64,000 bases of DNA, taken from Coralloluteibacterium stylophorae. GTDB lineage: Bacteria > Pseudomonadota > Gammaproteobacteria > Xanthomonadales > Xanthomonadaceae. A program made the position numbers and the translations under genes. Shown one piece after another: positions 55,299 to 64,000 of this stretch; the first letter of the stretch is position 1; the number at the start of each line of letters is the position of its first letter. Under the pieces are notes generated by a model. The model did no database searches, was not told the origin of the DNA, and was given only the letters and a program-made list of their open reading frames with translations. Where the stretch lies: positions 495,069-559,068 of the forward strand of contig NZ_JAGQFT020000001.1 in assembly GCF_018122625.2 (NCBI RefSeq), read 5' to 3'.

Positions 55299-57101
55299 TC
55301 AGGAGGTGCAGCCGCGCTCGATCGCGGCGTCGCGCGCGGCCTCGAGCTCGGATGCGCTGCGGGCGGCATCCATGGCCTGGCGCAGCGCATCGCAGACGCC
55401 CGGATCGGGCGGCGGCGTCGCGGGATCCGCAGCCACGTCGGGCAGGCGGAAGGGGCTCAGCGGCACGTCCGGCGGCGGCTTCGGATCGTGCGCCTGCCCG
55501 CCGCGATCCAGGCCACAGCCGCCGCCGAACTGCAGCACCGAAATCGTGCAGACGAGCTTGTAGCGGGTGCCCGGGATCGGGATGCTCACGCTCTTGATGC
55601 CGCGCGCGACCCACTCCTCCAGCAGGTTCTGCTCGGGAACCCAGTAGTCGTCCCAGCGCGTCGGCTCGTATTCGCGCGGCAGCGGCCGCCGGAAGGTGCC
55701 GGCCTTGTCGAGGTTGGCGATCCTGAATTCGGTCGGGGCCCGCTCCAGCGCGCGCGCGTCGTCGATCCCGTCGGCGAGGCCCTCGTCGACATTCAGGCCG
55801 CCGTCGCGCTGGTACAGCCGCGGCAGGTCGGATCCCGCCAGCGCCGGATTCGGCGTGTCGCCCGGCGCGCTCCAGTCGTCCGACCAGTCGTCGGCACGCG
55901 GGGGCTCGCCGCGGTCCGCGGGCGGGCCGAAGTCGAGCGGAGGCGCTTGCGTCACCGCGTCGGCGGCGTCCGCATCGGCCGCCGTGTCCTGCGCATCCGC
56001 CGTGGCCGGCGCCTGCGCGTCCGCCGCGGGATCCGCTGCGGCATCGTCGGGATCGGGCGCAGGCTGTACGGGCTCGACCGGCGACGCCTCGGGCGCCTCC
56101 GCCTCGGCAAGCGGCGTCTCCGCCGGGCGCTCCGGTTCCGCATCCTGCTCCGTGGGCGGGACTTCCGCCGGCGGAGCCGGGTCCGGCTCGACCGCCAGTT
56201 CCGGCACGACAGCGGGACCGGGATCGGGCGTCGGCAGCGACAGCGGCTCGGCCGGCGTCGCCAGACGCGTCCGCTCGAGGGGCATGGCGGGCGCCTCGGG
56301 GACAGGCTCGGCCGCCGCCTCGGGCTGGGGCTCGCGTTCGAGCCGCAGCTCGGGCCGGACCGCGGCCGGCGCCGCGTCGGCGACCGGCGCCTCGGGCTGC
56401 GCCAGGACCCAGTCCTCGATCACGAATTCCACCGGCGCGGGTGCTTCCGGCTGCGGCGCGGCCTGCGCCTGCGGCTGGTCCTGCGGTTCCGGCTGGAGCT
56501 CGGGCTCGGCCTGCAGGTCCGGCTCGACCTGCACGAGCGGATCGGGCTGCGGCCGCGCGAGGTCCAGCGCCTCGGGCTCGATCTGCAGGCGTTCGCGCTC
56601 GATCGCCGGCGGCGCCGGCTGCGGCTCGGGCGGCGTCTCGGCAACGGGCACCGCCGCCTCGGGCGGCGGCTCGGGCGCGGTGGGCGCAATCGCCTCCGGC
56701 TCCGTCTCGGGTGGCGGCTCGGCGGCGGTCTCGGTCTCGGCCTCGGCCTCGGGTTCGGCCTCGGCAGTCGCCGGCTGCGGCGCCGGTTGCGCGGGCCGCG
56801 GCGCCGGTGGCACGGAAGAGGCCTGCACGGCGGAGGTGCGCGGCGGCGGCGGCGCGGGCGACGGCGGTGCCTCGGGAGCGATGTCGACCAGGGTGAACCC
56901 GCCCTCGCCGACTGCGCCGCCGCGGCGTATCGGTTCCGCGGACGGAGGCGGGGTCACCGGCAGGAGCATCGCCAGCATCACCGGGACGTGTACCAGGATC
57001 GCCAGCACCAGCGCGAGCAGGCTGAATCCGCGCGTGGCGGTGAAGCGCTCGGCCAGCCCGTAGCGATCGCGGCGGCGCCAGGCAGCGGGAACGGCGGTCA
57101 T
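55299..57101 (-). CDS. Transmembrane repetitive protein, Pro/Glu/Ala-rich periplasm-spanning type
   Basis: A 600-residue protein starting [20 protein letters not shown]. One transmembrane helix ([21 protein letters not shown], about 26-46) is followed by some 330 residues dominated by Pro, Glu and Ala, reminiscent of TonB or TolA stalks. The last 130 residues look folded and have cysteines ([24 protein letters not shown]). Xanthomonadaceae genomes carry similar genes labelled transmembrane repetitive protein; function unknown. It lies downstream of nfuA on the same strand with a gap of 64 bases. Confidence 0.85.
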   Translation of the reverse strand: MTAVPAAWRRRDRYGLAERFTATRGFSLLALVLAILVHVPVMLAMLLPVTPPPSAEPIRRGGAVGEGGFTLVDIAPEAPPSPAPPPPRTSAVQASSVPPAPRPAQPAPQPATAEAEPEAEAETETAAEPPPETEPEAIAPTAPEPPPEAAVPVAETPPEPQPAPPAIERERLQIEPEALDLARPQPDPLVQVEPDLQAEPELQPEPQDQPQAQAAPQPEAPAPVEFVIEDWVLAQPEAPVADAAPAAVRPELRLEREPQPEAAAEPVPEAPAMPLERTRLATPAEPLSLPTPDPGPAVVPELAVEPDPAPPAEVPPTEQDAEPERPAETPLAEAEAPEASPVEPVQPAPDPDDAAADPAADAQAPATADAQDTAADADAADAVTQAPPLDFGPPADRGEPPRADDWSDDWSAPGDTPNPALAGSDLPRLYQRDGGLNVDEGLADGIDDARALERAPTEFRIANLDKAGTFRRPLPREYEPTRWDDYWVPEQNLLEEWVARGIKSVSIPIPGTRYKLVCTISVLQFGGGCGLDRGGQAHDPKPPPDVPLSPFRLPDVAADPATPPPDPGVCDALRQAMDAARSASELEAARDAAIERGCTS

Positions 57102-57165
57102 GCCGGGAGACGGTCGCGGCGGCGCCGATGCGCGGGTGCGCCCACGGCGGTGGCGCGTGCCGGGT

Positions 57166-57756
57166 TCAGACGCTGCGCTGGATGTAGGGCGCGGTACCGG
57201 TGTCGTGATCGGTCGCGTCACGCACCGCGGTGATCTCGGGGATGCGCCCGCGCAGGGTCTTCTCGATGCCCTGCTTGAGCGTCACGTCGGCCATCCCGCA
57301 GCCGTGACAGCCACCGCCGAAGCGCAGGATCACCGCGCCGTCGCCGGTCACCTCCTCCAGCGCGACGCGGCCGCCGTGCGAGGCGAGCTGCGGATTGATC
57401 TCGGTGTCGAGCAGCCAGCGCACGCGCTCGACGATGGAGGCGTCGTCGCCGGGCACGTGGCCCTTGATCCTGGGCGCGCGGATGTTGAGCTGGCCCGCGG
57501 TGCCGCTGGCGACGTAGTCGATCTCCGCGGCATCGAAGTACGGGGCGGCCTGCGCATCGACGTACAGGACGAAGCCCTCGCAGTCGATCGCCCACTCGTC
57601 GCCGTCGAGGTCCTCGCGCTCGCAGAACTCCAGCCGCGCATCGGCGCGCGGGGTGCCGGCCTCGACCGCCGACAGGCGGATGCCGACGGCGTCGCCGCCC
57701 TGGGTCTCGAGCAGCCTGCGGAAATGGCGCTGTGCGGTGTCGCTGATCTGGATCAT
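57166..57756 (-). CDS. nfuA: Fe/S biogenesis protein NfuA
   Basis: A 196-residue protein. The N-terminal half is a degenerate A-type domain ([20 protein letters not shown]) and the C-terminal Nfu domain has Cys150 and Cys153 in GGGCHGCGM, the cluster-binding motif. It delivers [4Fe-4S] clusters to target proteins, particularly under stress. Its start is divergent from phhB with a 111-base gap, and the repetitive protein gene follows. Confidence 0.95.
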   Translation of the reverse strand: MIQISDTAQRHFRRLLETQGGDAVGIRLSAVEAGTPRADARLEFCEREDLDGDEWAIDCEGFVLYVDAQAAPYFDAAEIDYVASGTAGQLNIRAPRIKGHVPGDDASIVERVRWLLDTEINPQLASHGGRVALEEVTGDGAVILRFGGGCHGCGMADVTLKQGIEKTLRGRIPEITAVRDATDHDTGTAPYIQRSV

Positions 57757-57833
57757 CCGCGCATTCTAGTACAGCGCACCATGACGGCCTGCCCAACGCC
57801 CGTCCCGGTGGGGCCTTGCCGCGGGGCGCCGCT

Positions 57834-57839
57834 TATACT
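57834..57839 (+). promoter_or_regulatory. Candidate -10 box for phhB
   Basis: TATACT lies 28 bases upstream of the phhB ATG, the fourth identical hexamer in the window. A matching -35 hexamer is not obvious. Confidence 0.4.
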
Positions 57840-57867
57840 GCGCCGCCTCCCCCGCAGGACCGCCGCC

Positions 57868-58227
57868 ATGACCGACCTGACTCCCCTGCACGTCGCACAT
57901 TGCCTGCCGCGGCGGGGCGCCGATCACCGTCTGGCCGAGGCCCGCGTCCGCGAGCTGTTGCCGCAGGTCCCGGGCTGGGAGATCGCCGAGGCCGGCAAGG
58001 CGCTGGTGCGGACGTTCCGCTTCCCCGACTACTACCGGACGATGGCCTTCGTGAACGCGCTCGCCTTCATCGCGCACCGCGAGGACCACCACCCCGACCT
58101 GGGCGTGCACTACGACCGCGTCGTGGTGCGCTACTCCACCCACGACGTCGGCGGGCTCTCCGAGAACGACTTCATCTGTGCGGCCAAGGCCGACATGCTC
58201 GCCGACGACGCCAGCGCCTCCGCCTGA
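57868..58227 (+). CDS. phhB: 4a-hydroxytetrahydrobiopterin dehydratase (pterin-4a-carbinolamine dehydratase)
   Basis: A 119-residue protein with the PCD/DCoH fold: [45 protein letters not shown], including the active-site HREDHHPD cluster. It recycles the pterin cofactor of aromatic amino acid hydroxylases. GCAGGA is about 10 bases upstream of the ATG. The converging rluC gene ends 10 bases after its stop. Confidence 0.96.
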   Translation: MTDLTPLHVAHCLPRRGADHRLAEARVRELLPQVPGWEIAEAGKALVRTFRFPDYYRTMAFVNALAFIAHREDHHPDLGVHYDRVVVRYSTHDVGGLSENDFICAAKADMLADDASASA

Positions 58228-58237
58228 GCGTCCCGCC

Positions 58238-59188
58238 TCAACCGAGCCTGTCCAGCGCCTCGGCCAGTTCCGGCGCCAGCGGCGCGTTCAGGACGTAGGG
58301 CCGGCGACCCTCGTCGAGCGCGAATTCCAGCGAGGCGGCGTGCAGGAACAGGCGCCGCAGCCCGCAGCGTTCGCGCAGGCGCCGGTTGAGCTCGGCGTCG
58401 CCGTACTTGCCGTCGCCGGCCACCGGGTGCCCCAGGTGCGCGGCGTGCACGCGGATCTGGTGGGTGCGCCCGGTCTCGATCCGGACCTCGCAGTAGCTCT
58501 GCCCGCCGCGCCGCTCCAGCACGCGGAAGTGACTGCGGCTGGGTTTGCCGACCGCATCCACGCGCACGTGGCGCTCGCCACCCTGGCGCGCGGCGACGTG
58601 CAGCGGCGCGTCGACGTCGAGCACGCCGTCCGGAAGCCGGCCGCCGAGCAGCGCCAGGTAGCGCTTGCCGATGCCGCCCTCCTCGCGCAGCAGGGCCTGC
58701 AGCTGCAGCAGGGCCGAGCGCTTCTTCGCGATCACCATCAGCCCGGAGGTGTCGCGGTCGAGCCGGTGCACGAGTTCGAGCGAGGCCTGCGGCCGCAGCG
58801 CGCGCAGCGTCTCGATCACCCCGAAGCTGACCCCGCTGCCGCCGTGGGCCGCCACGCCCGAAGGCTTGGAGATCGCGATCAGCGCGCCGTCCTCGAACAC
58901 GATGGCGCGCTCGATCAGGTCGAGCAGCGTCCGCGACGGAGTTCCGCCTCCCGCCGCCGGCTCGGTCCGCACCGGCGGCACGCGGACGGCATCGCCTGCC
59001 GCCAGTCGCTGTTCCGCCTTCGCGCGCTTGCCGTTGACCCGCACCTGGCCGCTGCGCACGAGCTTGTAGACCAGCCCGCGCGGCGCGCCCTTGAGCTGCC
59101 CGAGAAGGAAGTTGTCCAGCCGTTGTCCGTCGCGGTCGTCCGCCACCTGCACGTGGCGGACGCCGGCGACGCCTGTGTCGTCCGCCAT
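58238..59188 (-). CDS. rluC: 23S rRNA pseudouridine synthase RluC
   Basis: A 316-residue RluA-family protein with an N-terminal S4-like domain (RLDNFLLGQLKGAPRGLVYKLV) and the catalytic domain with Asp144 in LVHRLDRDTSG, followed by TGRTHQIRVHAAHLGHPVAGD. E. coli RluC modifies 955, 2504 and 2580 of 23S rRNA. Divergent from rne with 396 bases between starts, as in E. coli. Confidence 0.92.
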   Translation of the reverse strand: MADDTGVAGVRHVQVADDRDGQRLDNFLLGQLKGAPRGLVYKLVRSGQVRVNGKRAKAEQRLAAGDAVRVPPVRTEPAAGGGTPSRTLLDLIERAIVFEDGALIAISKPSGVAAHGGSGVSFGVIETLRALRPQASLELVHRLDRDTSGLMVIAKKRSALLQLQALLREEGGIGKRYLALLGGRLPDGVLDVDAPLHVAARQGGERHVRVDAVGKPSRSHFRVLERRGGQSYCEVRIETGRTHQIRVHAAHLGHPVAGDGKYGDAELNRRLRERCGLRRLFLHAASLEFALDEGRRPYVLNAPLAPELAEALDRLG

Positions 59189-59203
59189 GCCAATCGACTC
59201 TGC

Positions 59204-59584
59204 TACACTAAGGGCGCGAGATAACGTCCTGATTTCGTTGCAAACCGGCCGAAAGCCGCTTGTTTCGAATCCTGCAAAGACGCTGCCGCCGCTCCGAGGG
59301 GGCGGTCATGTTAGCGGCCGGCGCGGGCGGACGGATAGATCGTCCCGGTGCGGCGGATGCCGTCGCCCAGGCCATTCCGGAGCGCGCGCGAGCGCGATCC
59401 GGACGTATTTCAACGAGCGCTCCCGCGGGCTTCGCCCGGCGGTTCGGTTGTAGCGCTGGAGGTTTCGGCAGGCCCCGTCCCCGGGACGGAGCCGTCGCGG
59501 TGCCGCCCGTCCCCTGGGGACGCGGGGTGCGACAGCCAAGGCAGCCGGCGTTCTCGCGGTCGAGCGCGTGAGGACACCACAACA
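59204..59584 (+). promoter_or_regulatory. rne: Promoter and long 5' leader of rne
   Basis: A candidate -10 TACACT (59204-59209) is 375 bases upstream of the rne ATG, and no reading frame fills the gap convincingly. E. coli rne has a 361-nucleotide leader whose stem-loops let RNase E cut its own mRNA. This leader shows several GC-rich inverted stretches (for example GAGCGCTC and CCCGCGGGCTTCGCCCGGCGG near 59427). I infer similar autoregulation. Confidence 0.55.
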
Positions 59585-62500
59585 ATGAAGCGGATGCTCA
59601 TCAATGCGACCCAGGCCGAGGAGCTGCGGGTCGCGATCGTGGACGGCCAGACCCTCTACGACATCGACATCGAACAACCCGCGCGCGAGCAGCGCAAATC
59701 CAACATCTACAAGGGGCGCATCACCCGCCTGGAGCCTTCGCTGGAGGCCGCGTTCGTCGAGTACGGCGCGGAGCGCCACGGCTTCCTGCCGCTCAAGGAG
59801 ATCTCGCGCGACTACTTCCGCGACGGGGTCGACCCGAACAAGGCGGGCCTGAAGGAGATCCTCCGCGAGGGCCAGGAGGTCGTGGTCCAGGTCGACAAGG
59901 AGGAGCGCGGCAACAAGGGCGCGGCGCTGACCACCTTCATCTCGCTGGCCGGCCGCTACATGGTGCTGATGCCGAACTCCCCCACCGCCGGCGGCGTCTC
60001 GCGCCGGATCGAGGGCGAGGACCGGCAGGCGCTCAAGGAGGCGATGGACCAGCTGCAGATCCCCGACGACATGGGGGTCATCATCCGCACCGCCGGCGTC
60101 GGCCGCGACGCCGACGAGCTGCAGTGGGACCTGGACTACCTGCTCCAGGTCTGGCGCGCGATCACCGACGCCGCGCTCTCCAGGCCCGCGCCGTTCCTGA
60201 TCTACCAGGAGTCGCGCCTGATCATCCGCGCCCTGCGCGACTACCTGCGCGCCGACATCGGCGAGATCCTGGTCGACACCGACGAGCTCTACGCCGAGGC
60301 GCGGGAGTTCATGCAGCAGGTGATGCCGCAGCAGCTGCGCAAGCTCAAGCTGTACGCGGACAACGTCCCGCTGTTCAACCGCTACCAGATCGAGTCGCAG
60401 ATCGAGGCCGCCTACGAGCGCCAGGTGCGGCTGCCGTCGGGCGGATCGATCGTGGTCGACCAGACCGAGGCACTGACCGCGGTCGACGTCAACTCGGCGC
60501 GCGCCACCAAGGGCGGCGACATCGAGGAGACCGCGTTCCACACCAACCTCGAGGCGGCCGAGGAAGTCGCCCGCCAGCTGCGCCTGCGCGACCTGGGCGG
60601 CCTGGTGGTCATCGACTTCATCGACATGTCGTCGAACAAGCACCAGCGCGAGGTCGAGAACCGCCTGCAGAACGCGCTGAAGAACGACCGCGCGCGCGTG
60701 CAGATCGGGCGCATCTCGCGCTTCGGCCTGCTGGAGATGTCGCGCCAGCGCCTGCGCCCCTCGCTCGGCGAGTCGAGCCAGATCGTGTGCCCGCGCTGCG
60801 ACGGCCACGGCCGCATGCGCTCGGTGGAGTCGCTGTCGCTGTCGATCCTGCGCGTCGCCGAGGAGCACGCGATGAAGGACAACACCGGCCAGGTGCTGGT
60901 GCAGGCGCCGCCGGAGATCGCCAACTACCTGCTCAACGAGAAGCGCCGCGCGCTCACCGAGATCGAGGAGCGCCACAAGGCGCCGCTGGTGATCGTCGCC
61001 GACCAGCAGATCGAGACCCCGCACTTCAACGTGGTGCGGATCCGCGAGAACGAACTGGGCGAGGAGACGAGCAAGCCCAGCTACCACCGCGTCAGCCCCA
61101 GGAAGCTGGAGACGCACTCGCTGACCAAGGCCAACCTCAACATCCCGCCGCCGGCGGTCACCCGCGTGCAGCACAGCTCGCCCGCGCCGGTGCGCGAGCC
61201 GGAGCCCGAGCCCGCGGCGCCGGCGGTGCAGCCGGCACCGACCCATTCGGCCTCGCTGATCGAGCGCGTGGTGCGCTGGTTCCGCGGCCAGCCCGGCACC
61301 GCGGCGCCCGCCGCGCCCGCCGAGGGCGATGGACGCCGTTCCGGCGGCGAGCGTGACCGGCGCAACGGCGAGGGCCGGCGCGGCGGACGCCGCGACGAGC
61401 AGTCGCGGCGCGGCCGCGGCCAGTCGGCCGGCACCCCGAACACCCCGCGCGGCGGTGGCCAGCAGGGCCAGGGCCGCAAGCCCCGCGGCGGCGACGCCGC
61501 ACGCGAGGAGCAGGCGCCGCAGGCGGCCAGGTCCGGCCGCGCCGAGAACCCGCGCGCCGAGGGCCAGCCGGCCGCACGCCCGCAGGAGACGGCGAAGCCC
61601 GAACGTGCGCCGTCGCGCAAGGCCGAGGCCAGGCAGGACGCCCAGGCCAAGCCGGCGCGCGCGCCGCGCCAGGGCCAGGTGACCGACGAGGCGGCCGATC
61701 CGATCACCGCGGCGGCCATGGCACCCGCCGCGGCAGCCGTCGACGACGCCGTCAGCGGCAACGAGGTGCGCCGCGAGGAGACGCCCCCGGCGCCCCGCCC
61801 CGCCGAGACCAGCGGCAACGAGGCCGCACCGGCCGGTGACGATGCCAACGGCGACGGCAGCGGACGCCGCCGCCGCGGACGTCGCGGAGGACGCCGTCGT
61901 CGTCGTGGCGAGAACCCCGCCGCGGACGAGGTCGCGCAGAACACGCCGACCGAGCAGTCCGAGATCGCGCTCGACGACGGCGAGGCGGATGCGACGGGCT
62001 CCGGCGAGCGCGGCGATGCGCGTCTCGGCCTGCCGGCGGAAGCCATGGCCTTCCTCGACGAGGACGAGCCGCGGGCGACCGCGCAGGACAAGGACGCCGC
62101 CGCGTCGACGCCCGCGCCGGACAAACGCCCGCGTGCACCCGTGACCGAAGAAGCACCGGCTGCCGCCGCCGAGCCGCTGACTCCGCCGCAGGCGACGCCG
62201 GAGGCGGCGTCTCCGGCACCCGCGAGGGACGAGGCCGCAGCACGCGTCGATGCGCCGGCGACACCGGCCACGGCGGCACCCGAGCAGCCTGCGCGGCCCG
62301 ACGCAGCCGTGACCGCCGCGGCACCCGAAGCCGCTCCGGAGACGGCCCCGGCCCCGCAGGCCGAGGTGACGCGCACGGAGCTCGAGGCCGAGCCCGAACC
62401 GGAGGCCACTCCGCCCGCGGCCGACGCGCTGGCACCGGAGTCGCCGCGCGACGCGGTCGCGCCGCGCCCCCTGGCCAGCAGCGGCACCGCGGCGCCCGGC

Positions 62501-62791
62501 GCGCGCACGGTGGAAGCGCCGACGGCCGACAGCCCCGCGTTCACGCTGACGCCGCCGCCGGCGGCCGCCAGCCAGGGCGAGGACGCCGCGTCGGCGACCG
62601 TCGACACGCCGAAGCCTCCGCGGCGTCCCCGTTCGTCCGCCAAGAACCGCACCCCGGCGCAGGAACCGGCGGCGGAAGGCCAGCCGGGCGCCGAGCGGGC
62701 GCCCGCTGCCGAACCGGCACCGGGCGCGGCAGCGGACGACGCGGCTCCGCCCGAGGAGCAGCCGCGTCGCGAGGACGGTAGGCAGGACTGA
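59585..62791 (+). CDS. rne: Ribonuclease E
   Basis: A 1068-residue protein starting [20 protein letters not shown]. The N-terminal half (1-500) holds the S1 domain (residues 36-115), the DNase I-like catalytic site with Asp301 and Asp344 and the zinc-link CPRC (Cys402, Cys405). The C-terminal half is unstructured and rich in Arg, Pro, Ala and Glu, with an Arg-rich block near 760 ([15 protein letters not shown]), where the degradosome partners and RNA bind. It starts mRNA decay and matures rRNA and tRNA. Confidence 0.97.
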   Translation: MKRMLINATQAEELRVAIVDGQTLYDIDIEQPAREQRKSNIYKGRITRLEPSLEAAFVEYGAERHGFLPLKEISRDYFRDGVDPNKAGLKEILREGQEVVVQVDKEERGNKGAALTTFISLAGRYMVLMPNSPTAGGVSRRIEGEDRQALKEAMDQLQIPDDMGVIIRTAGVGRDADELQWDLDYLLQVWRAITDAALSRPAPFLIYQESRLIIRALRDYLRADIGEILVDTDELYAEAREFMQQVMPQQLRKLKLYADNVPLFNRYQIESQIEAAYERQVRLPSGGSIVVDQTEALTAVDVNSARATKGGDIEETAFHTNLEAAEEVARQLRLRDLGGLVVIDFIDMSSNKHQREVENRLQNALKNDRARVQIGRISRFGLLEMSRQRLRPSLGESSQIVCPRCDGHGRMRSVESLSLSILRVAEEHAMKDNTGQVLVQAPPEIANYLLNEKRRALTEIEERHKAPLVIVADQQIETPHFNVVRIRENELGEETSKPSYHRVSPRKLETHSLTKANLNIPPPAVTRVQHSSPAPVREPEPEPAAPAVQPAPTHSASLIERVVRWFRGQPGTAAPAAPAEGDGRRSGGERDRRNGEGRRGGRRDEQSRRGRGQSAGTPNTPRGGGQQGQGRKPRGGDAAREEQAPQAARSGRAENPRAEGQPAARPQETAKPERAPSRKAEARQDAQAKPARAPRQGQVTDEAADPITAAAMAPAAAAVDDAVSGNEVRREETPPAPRPAETSGNEAAPAGDDANGDGSGRRRRGRRGGRRRRRGENPAADEVAQNTPTEQSEIALDDGEADATGSGERGDARLGLPAEAMAFLDEDEPRATAQDKDAAASTPAPDKRPRAPVTEEAPAAAAEPLTPPQATPEAASPAPARDEAAARVDAPATPATAAPEQPARPDAAVTAAAPEAAPETAPAPQAEVTRTELEAEPEPEATPPAADALAPESPRDAVAPRPLASSGTAAPGARTVEAPTADSPAFTLTPPPAAASQGEDAASATVDTPKPPRRPRSSAKNRTPAQEPAAEGQPGAERAPAAEPAPGAAADDAAPPEEQPRREDGRQD

Positions 62792-62836
62792 AGGCGTACG
62801 CGAACGGCGACCATCCAGGTCGCCGTTCGCGCCTTC
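62790..62836. terminator. Bidirectional hairpin between rne and the response regulator gene
   Basis: GCGAACGGCGACC (62800-62812) pairs with GGTCGCCGTTCGC (62818-62830), and GAAGGC (62790-62795) with GCCTTC (62831-62836); a four-base bulge lies between. The two genes converge here. There is no T-run, so its efficiency is uncertain. Confidence 0.5.
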
Positions 62837-62842
62837 CCCGCA

Positions 62843-63478
62843 TCAGGGGGAGATCAGGCCGTACTGCCCGGCCAGCCGCGCCAGCGAGATCATGTCGCGG
62901 ATGTCGAGCTTCTCCATCATCCGGTACTTGTGCGTGGCGACGGTCTTCGGGCTCAGGCAGAGCCGCTCGGCGATGTCGTCCATGCGCCGGCCCTGCGACA
63001 GCATGAGGGCCACCTCCAGCTCGCGCCTGGTGAGCTGGTCGAAGGGCGAGCCGCCGCCGTCCAGCGCGCCCAGCGCCAGGCGCTGGGCCACGCCGCCGGC
63101 GAGATAGCGACGCCCGACGGCGACCTCGCGCACCGCACGCAGCAGCTCGGATGCGTCGCAGCCCTTGCCGACGTAGCCGCTCGCGCCCGCTTCCAGCAGC
63201 CTGCGCGGCAGCGGCCCGTCCTCCTGCACCGAGACGATCAGCACGCGCGGCCCGTCCTGGCCGCGGACCAGGCGCTCGGTGATCTGCAGCCCGCTGACGC
63301 CGGGAAGGTGCAGGTCGCACAGCACGAGGTCCGGCCTGAGCGAGCGGATCAGCGGCAGGCCCTCCTCGCCGCTCGACGCCTCGCCCACCACCTCGAGATC
63401 GGGCTCGGCGCCCAGGATCATCCTGAAACCGGTGCGCACCAGCGCATGGTCGTCCAGCAGAAAAATGCGGATCGTCAT
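62843..63478 (-). CDS. gacA: LuxR-family response regulator, GacA/UvrY-like
   Basis: A 211-residue protein. The receiver domain (MTIRIFLLDDHALVRTGFRM...) has phosphorylated Asp55 (LVLCDLHLPG), Asp9/Asp10 and Lys near 108. The C-terminal LuxR helix-turn-helix (SPFDQLTRRELEVALMLSQGRRMDDIAERLCLSPKTV) matches GacA/UvrY closely. It would be activated by a GacS-type kinase (not in this window) and would drive small RNAs of the Csr/Rsm system. The gene is convergent with rne. Confidence 0.85.
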   Translation of the reverse strand: MTIRIFLLDDHALVRTGFRMILGAEPDLEVVGEASSGEEGLPLIRSLRPDLVLCDLHLPGVSGLQITERLVRGQDGPRVLIVSVQEDGPLPRRLLEAGASGYVGKGCDASELLRAVREVAVGRRYLAGGVAQRLALGALDGGGSPFDQLTRRELEVALMLSQGRRMDDIAERLCLSPKTVATHKYRMMEKLDIRDMISLARLAGQYGLISP

Positions 63479-63932
63479 TGATCCATCCCCTCGTCCGTGT
63501 CCCCGGGCGCAACTAAGCACGAGCCCGGGGAAAAGACAATTCGCGCGTCCCGCATGCGTGCCCGAAACGGCGACGGGCGGATGGGCGGGGCGCACGATGT
63601 GCAGCATGAGGCGCGTCGACGCCGACGTCCTGCCGCTGGGTCGGTCCCGCCGGGCCTCGAGGATCTGGGCGCGCTCGGCGCCGCCCGCGTCGCCAGGGCG
63701 GCGTCGAAGTCCATAGGAAGGGCTTGCGTCCGCCCGGTGGCTGGCGGCAGATGGCGGTTGTCCGTCTGACGCGGGACAGGTCAGCCGCCTTCAGCCTGCG
63801 CCTGGTGAGCGTTCGGCACGGCACCGCGACGCCACGAGCAGCGGTCAGAGGAACCGGACGACTTGGCTCTAGGTGAAGCGTCCTCGTTGATTCGAGCCAG
63901 TCGGAAGTAGAGTTCCCCCAGAAGGAGCTCAC
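63479..63932. other. Non-coding stretch upstream of gacA containing the IS left end
   Basis: About 450 bases without a supported gene. The left portion is the control region of the response regulator gene. The last 60-80 bases are likely the left end of the insertion sequence that starts at 63933, but I could not identify its terminal inverted repeat because the right end is outside the window. Confidence 0.4.
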
Positions 63933-64000
63933 ATGAAGAAGTCGCGGTTCACCGAGGAACAGGTCGTGCGGATCCTCAAGGAGGTCGAGGCCGGCGCGAA
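63933..64000 (+). mobile_element. IS3-family transposase OrfA (5' end only, cut by window edge)
   Basis: The ATG at 63933, with AAGGAG 5 bases upstream, begins MKKSRFTEEQVVRILKEVEA, typical of the HTH OrfA protein of the IS3 family (IS407/IS1400-like group). Only 22 codons are inside the window. OrfB and both ends cannot be seen, so integrity is unknown. It is the only sign of a mobile element in the window. Confidence 0.85.

Noticed and set aside
61081..62814. Minus-strand frame opposite the RNase E tail, Ser/Ala-rich
   Set aside because: Shadow of the Arg/Pro/Ala-rich RNase E scaffold; there is no start context or motif.
63513..63932. Short frames in the space between gacA and the IS
   Set aside because: They overlap each other on both strands, have biased composition and contain no recognisable domain.

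Overview
The window is GC-rich, gene-dense chromosomal DNA of a gammaproteobacterium. Gene order and repeats point to the Xanthomonadaceae/Lysobacteraceae (Luteimonas/Lysobacter/Xanthomonas-like). Supporting signs are the rnfH-ratA/smpB-ssrA block, the ndk-rlmN-pilF-rodZ-yfgM-bamB-der series, a transmembrane repetitive protein, GTAGGAGCGGCT-type REP elements and heptamer tandem arrays. This placement is inference from memory of those genomes; no alignment was run. Apart from the start of an insertion sequence at the right edge there is no plasmid, phage, CRISPR or island signature, and almost everything reads as conserved core genome.

Layout: 0-1.7 kb, trans-translation (smpB, ssrA) and a ubiquinone-associated gene (ratA). 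1.7-2.3 kb, a gene-poor gap. 2.3-8.3 kb, a small hypothetical gene, a large secreted subtilisin-like protease, OsmC and photolyase. 8.4-12.5 kb, alr, dnaB and the S6-S18-L9 ribosomal operon. 12.7-19.3 kb, iscA, asnS, small conserved genes, PaiB-like, an SDR-like protein without the usual catalytic residues, nei, a heptamer repeat array, carbonic anhydrase and nbaC-DUF1244. 19.5-22.5 kb, molybdenum cofactor genes (moeB, moeA, mobA). 22.5-29.4 kb, a leftward series running from ndk to der that covers envelope and ribosome biogenesis. 29.5-33.9 kb, a PsrA-like TetR regulator with the fatty acid beta-oxidation pair fadN-fadA. 34-42.3 kb, a leftward series cmk-rpsA-ihfB-lapA-lapB followed by surface polysaccharide genes (WbpL-like, WbpM-like, galU). 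42.4-46.3 kb, L36, polyamine synthesis (aguA, aguB) and a TraB-family membrane protein. 46.3-54.1 kb, a three-gene RND efflux operon with two different permeases. 54.4-59.2 kb, paired cytochromes c, a transmembrane repetitive protein, nfuA, phhB and rluC. 59.2-63.5 kb, RNase E with a long leader and a GacA/UvrY-type response regulator. 63.9 kb to the end, the start of an IS3-family transposase.

The genes form a few compact, often translationally coupled units (ATGA or GTGA overlaps). The most interesting observations are: (1) the second RND permease lacks two proton-relay residues that its partner keeps, suggesting a functionally asymmetric pair; (2) yfgM has no ATG, GTG or TTG start and appears to begin at ATC; (3) an SDR-family protein lacks the catalytic Tyr and Lys; (4) a PsrA-type operator lies at the 5' end of the fad regulator gene and helps decide its start; (5) a c4-like cytochrome is split into two overlapping genes; (6) three-part heptamer arrays and an inverted REP pair lie between genes. 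I did not find a clearly new multi-gene system.
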